Position numbers and translations under genes: made by a program. Shown here piece by piece: positions 7,934 through 16,182 of a DNA stretch of 64,000 nt (positions within the stretch are counted from its first letter, which is position 1; each line of letters begins with the position of its first letter). The stretch covers positions 3,058 to 67,057 of the forward strand of contig JAZHPA010000012.1 of the NCBI GenBank assembly GCA_051024685.1. The letters run 5' to 3'. The notes under the pieces are model-generated. The model searched no databases. It worked only from the letters and a program-made list of their open reading frames with translations, and was not told the origin of the DNA. Origin of the DNA: UBA12545 sp051024685. GTDB taxonomy: Bacteria; Bacillota; DSM-521; Neomoorellales; Neomoorellaceae.

Positions 7934-7977
7934 AAGGCACTTAAGGGGGCCTGTCAGCGGGCCCCCTTAAGTGCCTT
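7934..7977. terminator. long bidirectional hairpin between trkA and ilvC
   Basis: A perfect 17-bp stem, AAGGCACTTAAGGGGGC at 7934-7950 with its complement at 7961-7977, and a 10-base loop. It lies after the stop of the plus-strand trkA and downstream of the minus-strand ilvC. T-rich sequence (TTTTATCTGTTTTTA) follows it on the minus strand. The remaining bases to ilvC show nothing recognisable. Confidence 0.75.
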
Positions 7978-8133
7978 AGAGGCCACTACCGTTTCTCCCA
8001 TCAGTAACCTCTCAGTAGCCTAAGTAACAGTGCCCAGGTAAACCAGGTAACCTACAATCACCTGTTCTAGTAATAACCTAATAACCTATCCCGCAAGCAG
8101 ATCTTCTGGGTGGTTTACCTGTCCAACTTATTC

Positions 8134-9126
8134 CTACTTCTTCAACCAGGGCATCATGGCCCTCAGCTGGTCCCCTACCTTTTCAATTAAGTGCTCTCGT
8201 GCCCGCTGGCGCAAAGCGTTAAACACGGGCCGGCCCGCCTGGTTTTCCAAGATCCATTCCCGCGCAAAGGTACCGTCCTGGATTTCGCGCAACAACTGTT
8301 TCATGGTGGCCCGCACGTGGTCGTCGATCACCCGGGGCCCACGGGTTAAGTCTCCATACTCAGCCGTATCGCTGATGGAGAAGCGCATATACTTAATACC
8401 GCCCTCATACATCATGTCCACCAGGAGCTTAAGCTCATTCAGGCACTCGAAATAAGCTATTTCCGGTTGATAACCGGCCTCTACCAAAGTTTCAAAGGCC
8501 GCTTGAATGAGCGCTGTGCAGCCGCCGCACAAAACGGCCTGCTCACCGAATATGTCCGTCTCCGTTTCTTCTTTGAAGGTCGTCTCAATGACCCCTGCTC
8601 TGGTACACCCAATGGCTTTGGCATAGGCCAGGCCCAGCTCTTTCGCCTTGCCCGTGGTATCTTGATAAACAGCCAGCAGAGCAGGTACACCTTTACCTTC
8701 TACATACATGCGCCTCACCAGATGGCCCGGGCTCTTGGGGGCCACCATAAGGACATCCACGTCATCAGGTGGGACTATCTGGTGGTAGTGGATATTAAAG
8801 CCGTGAGAAAACATCAAAGCGTTGCCCGGCTTCAAGTGGGGCGCGATCTCTTCGCGATAAACCTGGGGCTGGGCTTCATCAGGTAAAAGGAGCTGAATAA
8901 CATCGGCTTCCGCAGCAGCTTCGCTTACCGTTTTCACCGTGAGCCCGGCTTCCTCGGCAGCGGCCCAGGATTTGCTACCCCTACGTAGGCCAACCACAAC
9001 GTCCATACCGCTGTCCTTCAAGTTTTGAGCCTGAGCATGTCCCTGGCTACCGTAGCCCATAATAGCGATCTTTTTGCCCTGTAGTGCCTTCAGGTCTGCA
9101 TCCTGATCATAAAATATTACTGCCAC
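8134..9126 (-). CDS. ilvC: ketol-acid reductoisomerase
   Basis: 330 residues, the normal length for class I KARI, which converts acetolactate to dihydroxyisovalerate using NADPH in valine/leucine/isoleucine synthesis. The N-terminal KKIAIMGYGSQGHAQAQNLK is the nucleotide-binding Rossmann motif; the knotted C-terminal domain carries the metal-binding segments ETDIFGEQAVLCGG and FECLNELKLLVDMMYEGG. The GTG at 9126, behind AGGAGG, gives the family-standard start (VAVIFYDQDAD); a longer open frame to 9186 is probably untranslated leader. No other ilv/leu gene is adjacent. Confidence 0.95.
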   Translation of the reverse strand: MAVIFYDQDADLKALQGKKIAIMGYGSQGHAQAQNLKDSGMDVVVGLRRGSKSWAAAEEAGLTVKTVSEAAAEADVIQLLLPDEAQPQVYREEIAPHLKPGNALMFSHGFNIHYHQIVPPDDVDVLMVAPKSPGHLVRRMYVEGKGVPALLAVYQDTTGKAKELGLAYAKAIGCTRAGVIETTFKEETETDIFGEQAVLCGGCTALIQAAFETLVEAGYQPEIAYFECLNELKLLVDMMYEGGIKYMRFSISDTAEYGDLTRGPRVIDDHVRATMKQLLREIQDGTFAREWILENQAGRPVFNALRQRAREHLIEKVGDQLRAMMPWLKK

Positions 9127-9248
9127 TTTGTTCCTGGCCTCCTGCTTGCCAGGATTCACCTCCTGTTTCCTAAAATGGCATAACATATGATACTAGTTAT
9201 TCGCAATGCAAAGGCCAGACTCCTGCTGGAGATTGGAAAAAGGTTCCC

Positions 9249-9797
9249 TCAAAATTCTATGCCCCTCCGTGCTTCAATCCCCTTGGAATACGGGTGTTTT
9301 ATGGGCCGCATTTCAGTCACCAGGTCGGCTGCAGCCATAATCCCTTCCGGCGCATCACGACCGGTCAAAACAATCTCCATTTCCGGCGGCCGCCTCTGCA
9401 AGAGATCAAGCACCTCTTCTTCCGGCAGCAGGCCAAAATGGACGGCCACATTGACCTCATCCAGGATTAGTATGTCCGCTTCCCTCTTCAGCATGACTTC
9501 CCGGGCGAAGGACAGGGCCGCCCGGGCCAGTTCATAATCTTCCGGCTGGATCCCCTGGCGCCGGATGAAGCCCCGGCGCCCAAAAGCCTTCACCTGTATT
9601 TCCGGGGTCAGCCGGACGAAAGCCTTATGTTCCCCGTAATCCGGGGTCTTAAGAAATTGTACAATCACTACTTTCAACCCGTGCCCCGCGGCCCGCAAAG
9701 CCAAACCGAAAGCTGCCGTGGTCTTCCCTTTGCCGTCCCCGGTATAGACCTGCACCAAGCCGCATTTAAGTCCTGCCAATGTACCACCCGCTTTCAT
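9249..9797 (-). CDS. cobO: cob(I)yrinic acid a,c-diamide adenosyltransferase
   Basis: A CobO/BtuR-type corrinoid adenosyltransferase of 182 residues from the ATG at 9797. The P-loop VYTGDGKGKTTAAFG is near the N-terminus, followed by the Walker-B-like ILILDEVNVAVHFG and the C-terminal TEMRPIKHPYSKGI. It transfers 5'-deoxyadenosyl from ATP to the cobalt of cobalamin precursors, as needed in a corrinoid-using acetogen. The start is uncertain: only a weak GAGG precedes 9797, whereas a strong AAGGAGGT lies further upstream within a longer open frame (to 9863). It stands apart from other cobalamin genes. Confidence 0.92.
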   Translation of the reverse strand: MKAGGTLAGLKCGLVQVYTGDGKGKTTAAFGLALRAAGHGLKVVIVQFLKTPDYGEHKAFVRLTPEIQVKAFGRRGFIRRQGIQPEDYELARAALSFAREVMLKREADILILDEVNVAVHFGLLPEEEVLDLLQRRPPEMEIVLTGRDAPEGIMAAADLVTEMRPIKHPYSKGIEARRGIEF

Positions 9798-9867
9798 TGA
9801 GCTGGTCCTCAACCTACCTGACTCACACCGGCTCCTGTAGGTAACCTCCTTTTTCCCCAACACGAAG

Positions 9868-10599
9868 TTAATTGACTTCTGTCTTTAAACCTGTTAAAGC
9901 ATATAGACGTTCTACCTCCCTCCTCGTCAGCGGCCGGTATTCTCCCGGACGTAAGCCCTTCAACGTTAAAAAAGCCATCTTAGTTCGCTTAAGCCTAAGA
10001 ACAGGGTGTCCCACCGCCGCGCACATACGACGCACTTCTCGTTTTCGCCCTTCCCGGAGGGTTAGTTCCAGTAAAGAAGTATCTTTCCCGGCGCGCAAGA
10101 GCCTCACTTCCGCCGGAGCGGTGAATCCGTCTTCTAGTTTTACCCCCGTAGCCAGCTTGTATAAAGCCCGCCGGTCCGGTACACCCTTCACCAGAGCCCG
10201 GTAAGTTTTGGTGACGCCGTAGCGCGGGTGGGTTAACCTTAGGTTCAGTTCACCGTCGTTGGTTAATAATAACAAGCCTTCCGTATCATAGTCCAGGCGC
10301 CCCACCGGAAATATCCTTTTCTTCACCCCCTTCAGCAGGTCGACAACCCTAGGTCTTCCCTGCGGGTCGTATAGAGTAGTAACATAACCCGGAGGCTTAT
10401 ATAGCAGGTAGTAAACCTTCTCCCCCGTCCACTCAACCTCCTGACCGTCCACTTCCACCAAATCCCGCCCGGGTGTTACCTGCACACCCATAGCGGTCAC
10501 CGTATTACCGTTTACTTTAACCCTTCCGGAGCGGATGAGCTCTTCTGAGCGACGCCGTGAGGCTACTCCCGCTTGGGCCAAAAATTTTTGTAAGCGCAT
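9868..10599 (-). CDS. rluB: rRNA pseudouridine synthase, RsuA/RluB family
   Basis: 243 residues. The N-terminal S4 RNA-binding domain (MRLQKFLAQAGVASRRRSEEL) is followed by the catalytic domain with the signature GRLDYDTEGLLLLTNDGEL, whose second aspartate is the nucleophile, and the conserved REGRKREVRRMCAAVGHPV. The family modifies uridine in large- or small-subunit rRNA; RluB is the usual Firmicute assignment. Normally linked to scpA/scpB, which here lie more than 20 kb away. Confidence 0.93.
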   Translation of the reverse strand: MRLQKFLAQAGVASRRRSEELIRSGRVKVNGNTVTAMGVQVTPGRDLVEVDGQEVEWTGEKVYYLLYKPPGYVTTLYDPQGRPRVVDLLKGVKKRIFPVGRLDYDTEGLLLLTNDGELNLRLTHPRYGVTKTYRALVKGVPDRRALYKLATGVKLEDGFTAPAEVRLLRAGKDTSLLELTLREGRKREVRRMCAAVGHPVLRLKRTKMAFLTLKGLRPGEYRPLTRREVERLYALTGLKTEVN

Positions 10600-10684
10600 G
10601 GGGATTCACCGTGGACATTCTTTTATTTTACAGTCAAAATTTTAACCAAAGGAAAGCTTTTATACCAGATAGAAGGTGGGCCAT

Positions 10685-11224
10685 ATGTCAACTTCTCCGG
10701 ATCAAACCGTAATCTACTGGGAAAGGCGCCCCTCCCCTTTGGGTTACCTAACCGTGGCCTTAAGCCCCCAGGGAATATGCCGCCTGTCTTTTCCCAATGA
10801 AACCCTGGCGGAGATACAGGCCGCCCTTAAAGTTATTTTCCCCCGGGCAACTATAAAAGAAAACCCAGGGATAGCCGGAGAAGTTTTCCGGCAACTGGAA
10901 GAATACTTTTCTGGCGAGCGCCGCATTTTTGATCTGCCCCTGGATCTTAGGGGTACTCCTTTCCAGTTGGCCGTATGGCAGGCCCTGCGGGCCATACCGT
11001 ATGGTACTACCTGCAGTTACGGCGATATAGCGCGGGATATAGGTAAGCCTAAAGCCACCCGGGCCGTAGGGAGGGCCATAGGAAGCAACCCGGTAGGCAT
11101 CATTGTTCCCTGCCACCGGGTTATTGGGGCCCGCGGAGATCTGCGGGGCTTCGGAGGCGGGCTGGATATAAAAGAAAGGCTCCTGAGGCTAGAAGGGGCG
11201 CTTGCTTCTTTCCGCTCCCTTTAA
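10685..11224 (+). CDS. ogt: methylated-DNA--protein-cysteine methyltransferase
   Basis: 179 residues from the ATG at 10685, which follows GAAGGTGG; a GTG nine bases upstream is also open. The active-site motif IVPCHRVIGARGDLRGFGGG contains the acceptor cysteine (PCHR), and the DNA-binding wing GTPFQLAVWQALRAIPYGTT is intact. The enzyme removes O6-alkyl groups from guanine by suicide transfer. Single-gene unit on the plus strand, divergent from rluB. Confidence 0.95.
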   Translation: MSTSPDQTVIYWERRPSPLGYLTVALSPQGICRLSFPNETLAEIQAALKVIFPRATIKENPGIAGEVFRQLEEYFSGERRIFDLPLDLRGTPFQLAVWQALRAIPYGTTCSYGDIARDIGKPKATRAVGRAIGSNPVGIIVPCHRVIGARGDLRGFGGGLDIKERLLRLEGALASFRSL

Positions 11225-11301
11225 CGTATAAAATGCAGGCTATTGAAGCAGACAATCCTGTAATTTAAGTTGTCAACCATCACGGCCGGGTGGCGGTCCT
11301 A

Positions 11302-11484
11302 CTTCAAACCGTGTTGAAGAATTTTCCTTAAGTGGCTGGAGCCTACCTATTTGGTTCCAGCTTAGGTCTTTCTCGCCCTGACAGTGATATCGATTTAGGC
11401 CTTATCCTGGAACCTGAGATAAGACCGGATAGTAAAGAGGGTGACCAATTAGAAGCAGATAGCGCCTTTTATCTGCCCCCGTAG
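11302..11484 (+). pseudogene. remnant of a minimal nucleotidyltransferase (MNT)
   Basis: Reading frame 11302-11484 encodes LQTVLKNFP, an in-frame TAA at 11329-11331, then VAGAYLFGSSLGLSRPDSDI and DLGLILEPE before a second stop. This is the characteristic GS-x(n)-SDIDL catalytic motif of minimal nucleotidyltransferases, which usually pair with HEPN proteins as toxin-antitoxin modules. The N-terminal stop and the early C-terminal end mark it as a broken copy. It ends 30 bases before a duplicated piece of spmB. Confidence 0.7.
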
Positions 11485-11514
11485 ATGGGCCCCCTTTTGA
11501 CATAGTTCTCTTCA

Positions 11515-11650
11515 TTTAGCCAAACATCATCCGGCAAATGGCCACGGCGGCCAGCAGGCTGGAGATATCTGCTATCAATCCTAAAGCCAGGGCATAGCGA
11601 TAGCGCCGTACGCCGACAGAGCCAAAGTACACCGTCAATACGTAAAAGGT
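11515..11650 (-). repeat. 136-bp duplicate of the spmB 3' end
   Basis: Bases 11515-11650 are identical by eye over their whole length to 28127-28262, the last ~45 codons of the intact spmB, including its stop codon, in the same orientation. Outside these limits the two loci diverge at once on the left and within three bases on the right. The fragment has no start and cannot make a complete protein. Confidence 0.95.
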
Positions 11651-11698
11651 AGTTTAAGTAACTAATCCCCCGCATGCATCCATTACTACGGTCACGGC

Positions 11699-11726
11699 CG
11701 CGGGGATGTTCACGCGGGGATGTTCA
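11699..11726. repeat. 14-bp direct repeat
   Basis: CGCGGGGATGTTCA occurs twice back to back (11699-11712, 11713-11726) at the junction between the spmB fragment and the recombinase fragment, a likely trace of slippage or repair at a rearrangement point. Confidence 0.8.
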
Positions 11727-11982
11727 AATGAAGCGTAAAGGGAGTGCCTTTTTCGTCCTTCTGCACGATGACCCGCCTCACCAGGGCCCGCACTATTTCC
11801 CTCCGCTCCTCCGACAAGAGGTCAAGCCTGCCCAAGACCGATTCAGCCAGCTGCCGCAGGTCGTTTGCCTTCATTAAAGCGGACCTGCTCTCCGCCATCG
11901 CCGCCTCCAGCTCCTTCTTGCGGCCCAGGAGCTTGTCCCTCTGCCTCTTGAGGTCGGCCAGCCACAGTTTAAATAAATACAA
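11710..11982 (-). pseudogene. C-terminal fragment of a large serine recombinase
   Basis: The minus frame carries a coiled segment (LKRQRDKLLGRKKELEAAM) followed by LSEERREIVRALVRRVIVQK and a short beta-rich end. This is the arrangement of the C-terminal coiled-coil and terminal strand region of large serine recombinases of integrative elements. The catalytic resolvase domain and zinc ribbon are missing; homology starts about 11970, directly against the stop of the lutA fragment. A relic of a mobile element. Confidence 0.65.
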
Positions 11983-11984
11983 TC

Positions 11985-12232
11985 CTACTTTTCGGGAGTT
12001 AATCCTGCTTTGTAGCCAGCCAAAATTTCAGCCGTATGCTTCACCTGGATGGAACTACCTTTTTGATCCAGGCCGCCGCGCAGTTGTATCAGGCAACCCG
12101 GGCAATCGGTTACCACTATCTTTGCTCCGCTCTCCAGGATATGCCTGATTTTGCGCTCTAGCAAGGCAAGGCTGATTTCCGGGTATTTAAGGCTGTAAGA
12201 GCCGCCGAAACCGCAACAACGATCGCTTTAGG
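11985..12232 (-). pseudogene. lutA: lutA (lldE) C-terminal fragment
   Basis: The minus frame from about 12232 encodes DRCCGFGGSYSLKYPEISLA and then TDCPGCLIQLRGGLDQKG and VKHTAEILAGYKAG before a stop at 11985. These are the second CCG iron-sulfur ligand block and the C-terminus of LutA, a subunit of the three-part L-lactate oxidation complex. The N-terminal half of LutA and the distal part of LutB are missing, so a deletion has fused the two genes. Confidence 0.75.
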
Positions 12233-13201
12233 CCATCTCTACCAGTTCGTACAGGCCGCACATCGGATGCACTGCAAGGCCTCTTTAAAGATGGGATCGG
12301 CTGCCATTTTTAGCCGGCCGTTATCCAGAAGGACCACATGGAACTCCTTGGGCACTCCACCGCCCCGGATTACCGGAACCGGACCGGTGATCATCGTGAT
12401 GTAGCTGGTAATAGGTTGGCCGTACCGCTCCTGGGTAGGGCTTCCAATATGGGGACTACATCCATCATACGCGGCACCAGTTTTTCGTACCCTAAAACCG
12501 CTATGTGCACGGGCGGAACAGTGGTGGTAAGGCGGGCATTGCCTTCATTGGTGCAAATAATGATGGTCCCTGTCTCCGCCACAGCTATGTTAGCACCGCT
12601 TATACCCATGCCGGCCCTTAAGAACTTCTCCCTCAGCTCTCCCGGCGAGCGATGCGGACCATATTCTTAATATCCGGTTCTACGGGCTGCCCCAGGTACC
12701 GGCTGAAGACGCGAGCCACCTCTTCTTTAGGCAGGTGGATGGCCGGCATGACCATGTGGGAAGGTCGCTCTCCCGGCATAAGTTGTAAAATCCACTCCGC
12801 CCGGTCGGTCTCATAGCAAGTAATCCCGTGCTCCTGCAGATATTCATTGAGGTGGATTTCTTCCGTAGCAAAGGATTTGGATTTCACCAGTTCAGCCACG
12901 CCGTGCTCTTTAGCTACTTTATAAAATATATTCGCGGGCGGCAGCAGCGTGTGGGGCACGAAAGACTATACCACTGCGGGCCGTAACTTGCCGGGTAAAC
13001 TCTTCCGCTAGCTCCTCAAAGCGGTTGGCTGCCTCGGCCTTGATGGCGGCGATCCGCTGCCGCCAAGCTTCAAAATCGCGATCTGCAAAAACCTGTTTCC
13101 GGGAAATTACGTAAGAGTCCGCAAAACGCTCCAGAGCTCCGCACAAGCTCGGATTATGGAGTGCTCTCTGTAACCTAAGTTTTGAAATCCTTACTCGCCA
13201 T
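12233..13201 (-). pseudogene. lutB: lutB (lldF) pseudogene with several frameshifts
   Basis: Three frames together spell LutB: the N-terminus LQRALHNPSLCGALERFADS, the centre KSKSFATEEIHLNEYLQEHG with PSHMVMPAIHLPKEEVARVF, then GISGANIAVAETGTIIICTN and TVPPVHIAVLGYEKLVPRM, then VPKEFHVVLLDNGRLKMAAD and EALQCIRCAACTN, the first 4Fe-4S ligands. The proper start is ATG at 13201 behind GGAGGTGGGAG, but the frame breaks after eight codons. At about 12232 it runs into lutA sequence. Non-functional. Confidence 0.85.
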
Positions 13202-13214
13202 TCTCCCACCTCCG

Positions 13215-13325
13215 CTAGCCCAGCAAGACAATAAGCAGCCTTTCGGGACCGTGAACACCAATAGTGAGGCTCCGCTCAATATCCGCCGTCCGGCTAGGAC
13301 CGGTAACCAGAGCCAGATATCCCGG
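13215..13325 (-). pseudogene. lutC: lutC C-terminal fragment
   Basis: Minus frame LALVTGPSRTADIERSLTIG followed by VHGPERLLIVLLG and a stop at 13215 is the conserved end of LutC, the third lactate-oxidation subunit. It sits directly upstream of the lutB remnant in the normal C-B-A order seen in some Firmicutes. Everything N-terminal to the GPSRTADIE motif has been lost. Confidence 0.75.
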
Positions 13326-13329
13326 CCAT

Positions 13330-14076
13330 GTCCCGCGGCTTAAGTGCAGCGAACGGCATTAGCCTTTTCCAAGGTAAAAGCACCTGACAGGGGCAGCCCA
13401 AAAACTAACCTGTCCTGGAGGGGCAAGAAGGAACTTGCCGCACCCCCCTGTTAACCCGGTTCCTGCTTTCCGCCCCATCCCGTCGCATTTGCGCGTGGAA
13501 CATATCTTCTGATGGAGGGAACACCGAATCTTGAACCCCGGCGATGCATCCGATTCTGGCACAAGACTTATGTAGTATCAACTCCTAAAGGTGCGTCTAT
13601 TTATCTATGGCGCTCCGTGGTAGAGGTGCATAAGCTGCCTGTCGGTCGCATGTATATGGGATAGAAGGCAAATATATACTCGTTAGACCTTTGAACGTAA
13701 CACACTCTACTGAAGCCAAGCCTGAGGTTCCTACCGGAATTAATGAAATGGCGGGCACTATCCCAATCCGTAGGCCCGCCCAAAATCACTCATGGCGTAA
13801 GCCACTTAAACCCCGCAGGCCCTATTATTATACCACTTATACCCTGACAGAAGCACAGGCGAGTTTTAGCTGACATTTTCATTAACGCCTGGACAGTTTC
13901 GTTTCAGTTTAAATCTTGGAGGTTGTCAAAAATCTAAAAAAGTGTAAGTGGCACATTTGCTACTACAGTGCTACATTAATCATAAACTGCTCTGTTGGTC
14001 TCATGATTGTCTTGGGAAGGTCTGGGCTTCGGGTTTTGATAAGAACCTGGTTTGCTGTGGTATCAAGAAGATGTCT
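13330..14076. other. gene-free decayed region
   Basis: About 750 bases with stops in all frames. The only structural feature noted is a GGCGGGC/GCCCGCC inverted repeat (13750-13780) with a long loop. No homology is recognisable; it appears to be decayed sequence between the lut remnant and the sugar operon. Confidence 0.6.
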
Positions 14077-15546
14077 TTAAAAGCTGAAGAGAGCCACAAA
14101 TCTCCTATACGCCTCTTCCCAAGCCGAAGTATCTTGGGGCTCATATACTTTAAGTGCGCAAGAATTACGCACTATTTCCCGTAACTCGGCTAAAGAATTA
14201 ATTTGTCTTAAAGCCATGGCCTGGACTAACAAATTGCCCATGGCCGTAGCTTCTACCGGCCCAGCTAATACTGGACGGCCTGTGGCATCAGCTGTAAATT
14301 GGCAGAGGAGCTCATTCTTGGTACCTCCGCCTACTATATGGATAACCTGCAAGCGTTTCCTTAAAATCTCTTCTAATTTATCAAGTACCCACCTGTATTT
14401 TAAAGCCAAGCTTTCCAGGGCACACCTTATAATCTCCCCCTTGCTTTGGGGTACGGGCTGGCCTGTTTCCTGGCAGAATTTCTGGATGGCTTCCGGCATG
14501 TCTTTAGGGTTCAGGAAAGAAGGATGATCGGGATCTACCAGAGAAAGTAAAGGCCGTGCTTCCTTAGCCATCTGGGTTAAAGTAGCATAATCAAAAGTTT
14601 CTCCTTGCCGCTCCCAGAACCGCCGGCATTCTTGCACCAGCCATAGACCCACTACATTCTTAAGCAGGCGGAAAGAGCCTCCTACACCGCCTTCATTGGT
14701 AAAATTCAACCTCAAGGTATCTTGAGTAATTACCGGCTCCGGTACTTCCACCCCCACCAGGGACCAGGTTCCGGAGCTAATATATAGATAATCCGGGCTC
14801 TGGGCCGGTACAGCGGCTACAGCGCTAGCAGTATCATGGCTTGCAGGGGAAATGACCAGTACTTCCTTGGCTCCCGTCTCTTTGGCCACCTGGGGAAGCA
14901 GGGGTCCTAAAATAGTACCAGGCGGGTGTATCTCAGGTAAGATAGAAGAGGGAAGTTCCAAGGAAGTCAACAATTCTCTAGCCCAATCCCTTTTTCTGGG
15001 GTCATACATCTGGGTAGTAGTGGCTATAGTAAACTCGCTGGCCTTCTGCCCTGTAAGAAAGAAATTAAAGAGATCGGGCATCATGAGAAAAGCCTTAGCT
15101 TGGGCCAGCAGGGAGGGCTGTTGCAACCTATAGGCTAATAACTGGTATAGGGAATTTATAGGCATGAACTGGATCCCTGTGCGGTAGAATATTTCATCCT
15201 GCAGCACCTTCTTAAAGGCTTCCTCCATCATGCCTTGGGTACGGCTATCCCGGTAATGATAGGGATTGCTTAAGAGAATATCCTTCTCTCCTAAAAGAGC
15301 AAAATCTACCCCCCACGTATCTATCCCTATACTTTGGATATCCCTTCCATAGCGGGCTACAGCCAGCCGCAAACCCTTTTTTATTTCGTGGAATAAACGT
15401 AAGGCATCCCAATAAAGGCTATCTAATACCCGTACAGGCTCATTAGGAAAGCGGTAAACTTCGTCTAAAGTAAGGCGGCCATCCTCTAACGTGCCTACTA
15501 TAGCCCGGCCGCTCTCTGCTCCCAGGTCAAAGGCTAGAAAACGCAT
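14077..15546 (-). CDS. rhaB: rhamnulokinase-type FGGY sugar kinase
   Basis: 489 residues, the standard length for rhamnulokinase. The N-terminal FLAFDLGAESGRAIVGTLED and GIDTWGVDFALLGE blocks, the central SSGTWSLVGVEVPEPV phosphate motif and the C-terminal HIVGGGTKNELLCQFTADAT with ATAMGNLLVQAMA are all typical of RhaB. It would phosphorylate L-rhamnulose (or a related ketose such as L-fuculose) to the 1-phosphate for the aldolase encoded next to it. Last gene of the sugar operon, 39 bases after the aldolase gene. Confidence 0.88.
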   Translation of the reverse strand: MRFLAFDLGAESGRAIVGTLEDGRLTLDEVYRFPNEPVRVLDSLYWDALRLFHEIKKGLRLAVARYGRDIQSIGIDTWGVDFALLGEKDILLSNPYHYRDSRTQGMMEEAFKKVLQDEIFYRTGIQFMPINSLYQLLAYRLQQPSLLAQAKAFLMMPDLFNFFLTGQKASEFTIATTTQMYDPRKRDWARELLTSLELPSSILPEIHPPGTILGPLLPQVAKETGAKEVLVISPASHDTASAVAAVPAQSPDYLYISSGTWSLVGVEVPEPVITQDTLRLNFTNEGGVGGSFRLLKNVVGLWLVQECRRFWERQGETFDYATLTQMAKEARPLLSLVDPDHPSFLNPKDMPEAIQKFCQETGQPVPQSKGEIIRCALESLALKYRWVLDKLEEILRKRLQVIHIVGGGTKNELLCQFTADATGRPVLAGPVEATAMGNLLVQAMALRQINSLAELREIVRNSCALKVYEPQDTSAWEEAYRRFVALFSF

Positions 15547-15585
15547 GAAACCCGAACCCCTTTCTGCCTTTACCCGCTAAAGCCA

Positions 15586-16182
15586 TTACCAAGTGTGATA
15601 CCTATCAGTAGCCTTCCGGTATTCTTTAACCTCCTTCTGCAGGGCTTCCGTGAAGTAAATGATCTGGCTAGAGATTTCTAAAGAAGAGGTCCACTGATAA
15701 GCTTCCTCCAAAAACTGGCCAATGGCAAAAGTACCGTGCCCGCGCAACACCACAATCTTGTACTTTTGTAGGGCCTCGGACACGATGGCGGCCACTTCTT
15801 CAGCTCCTACCGTGTACTCGGAGCTTAAGATCGGTACCCGGTGTAGGAGATAAGACCCTTCAGAATCCAGAGGGATTATTTCATCCCGCGTGAGGGAGAG
15901 GGCTACAGTAACCGGGGGATGGGCATGGATTATGGCCAGGGCTGAAGTTTTTTTATATATTGCCCGGTGGACGCCTATCTCTGTAGAGGCCAAGGCTATA
16001 TGGCTGTCGTCCTTCTCCAGACCGGTCTCAATGAGGTCATGCTCCTTTAACCGGCCTATCATGGAGCCCCGCCGGGTGATAAGTATGCGGTCTCCTAGTC
16101 TTACACTCATGTTACCCCCATGGGAACTGACGAGCCCAGCTAAAAAAAGATCCCGGCCTATATCTCTAAATTCCTGGTACAT
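15586..16182 (-). CDS. fucA: class II aldolase, L-fuculose-1-phosphate aldolase type
   Basis: 198 residues from the ATG at 16182, placed behind GAGGAGG. The class II aldolase/adducin fold is shown by SSHGGNMSVRLGDRILITR, STEIGVHRAIYKK (catalytic glutamate) and the zinc ligands IIHAHPPVTVAL and VVLRGHGTFAIG. It would split a ketose-1-phosphate into DHAP and an aldehyde: L-lactaldehyde from fuculose/rhamnulose-1-P, glycolaldehyde from ribulose-1-P. Its start overlaps the 3' end of the AOR gene by 17 bases, so the two are translationally linked. Confidence 0.88.
   Translation of the reverse strand: MYQEFRDIGRDLFLAGLVSSHGGNMSVRLGDRILITRRGSMIGRLKEHDLIETGLEKDDSHIALASTEIGVHRAIYKKTSALAIIHAHPPVTVALSLTRDEIIPLDSEGSYLLHRVPILSSEYTVGAEEVAAIVSEALQKYKIVVLRGHGTFAIGQFLEEAYQWTSSLEISSQIIYFTEALQKEVKEYRKATDRYHTW

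Noticed and set aside
9127..9186. N-terminal extension of ilvC to 9186
   Set aside because: Extension is not family-like; the GTG at 9126 has a good AGGAGG and gives the normal length.
13359..13562. Possible small gene in the region after lutC
   Set aside because: No ribosome site, no family resemblance, and it lies in clearly decayed sequence.
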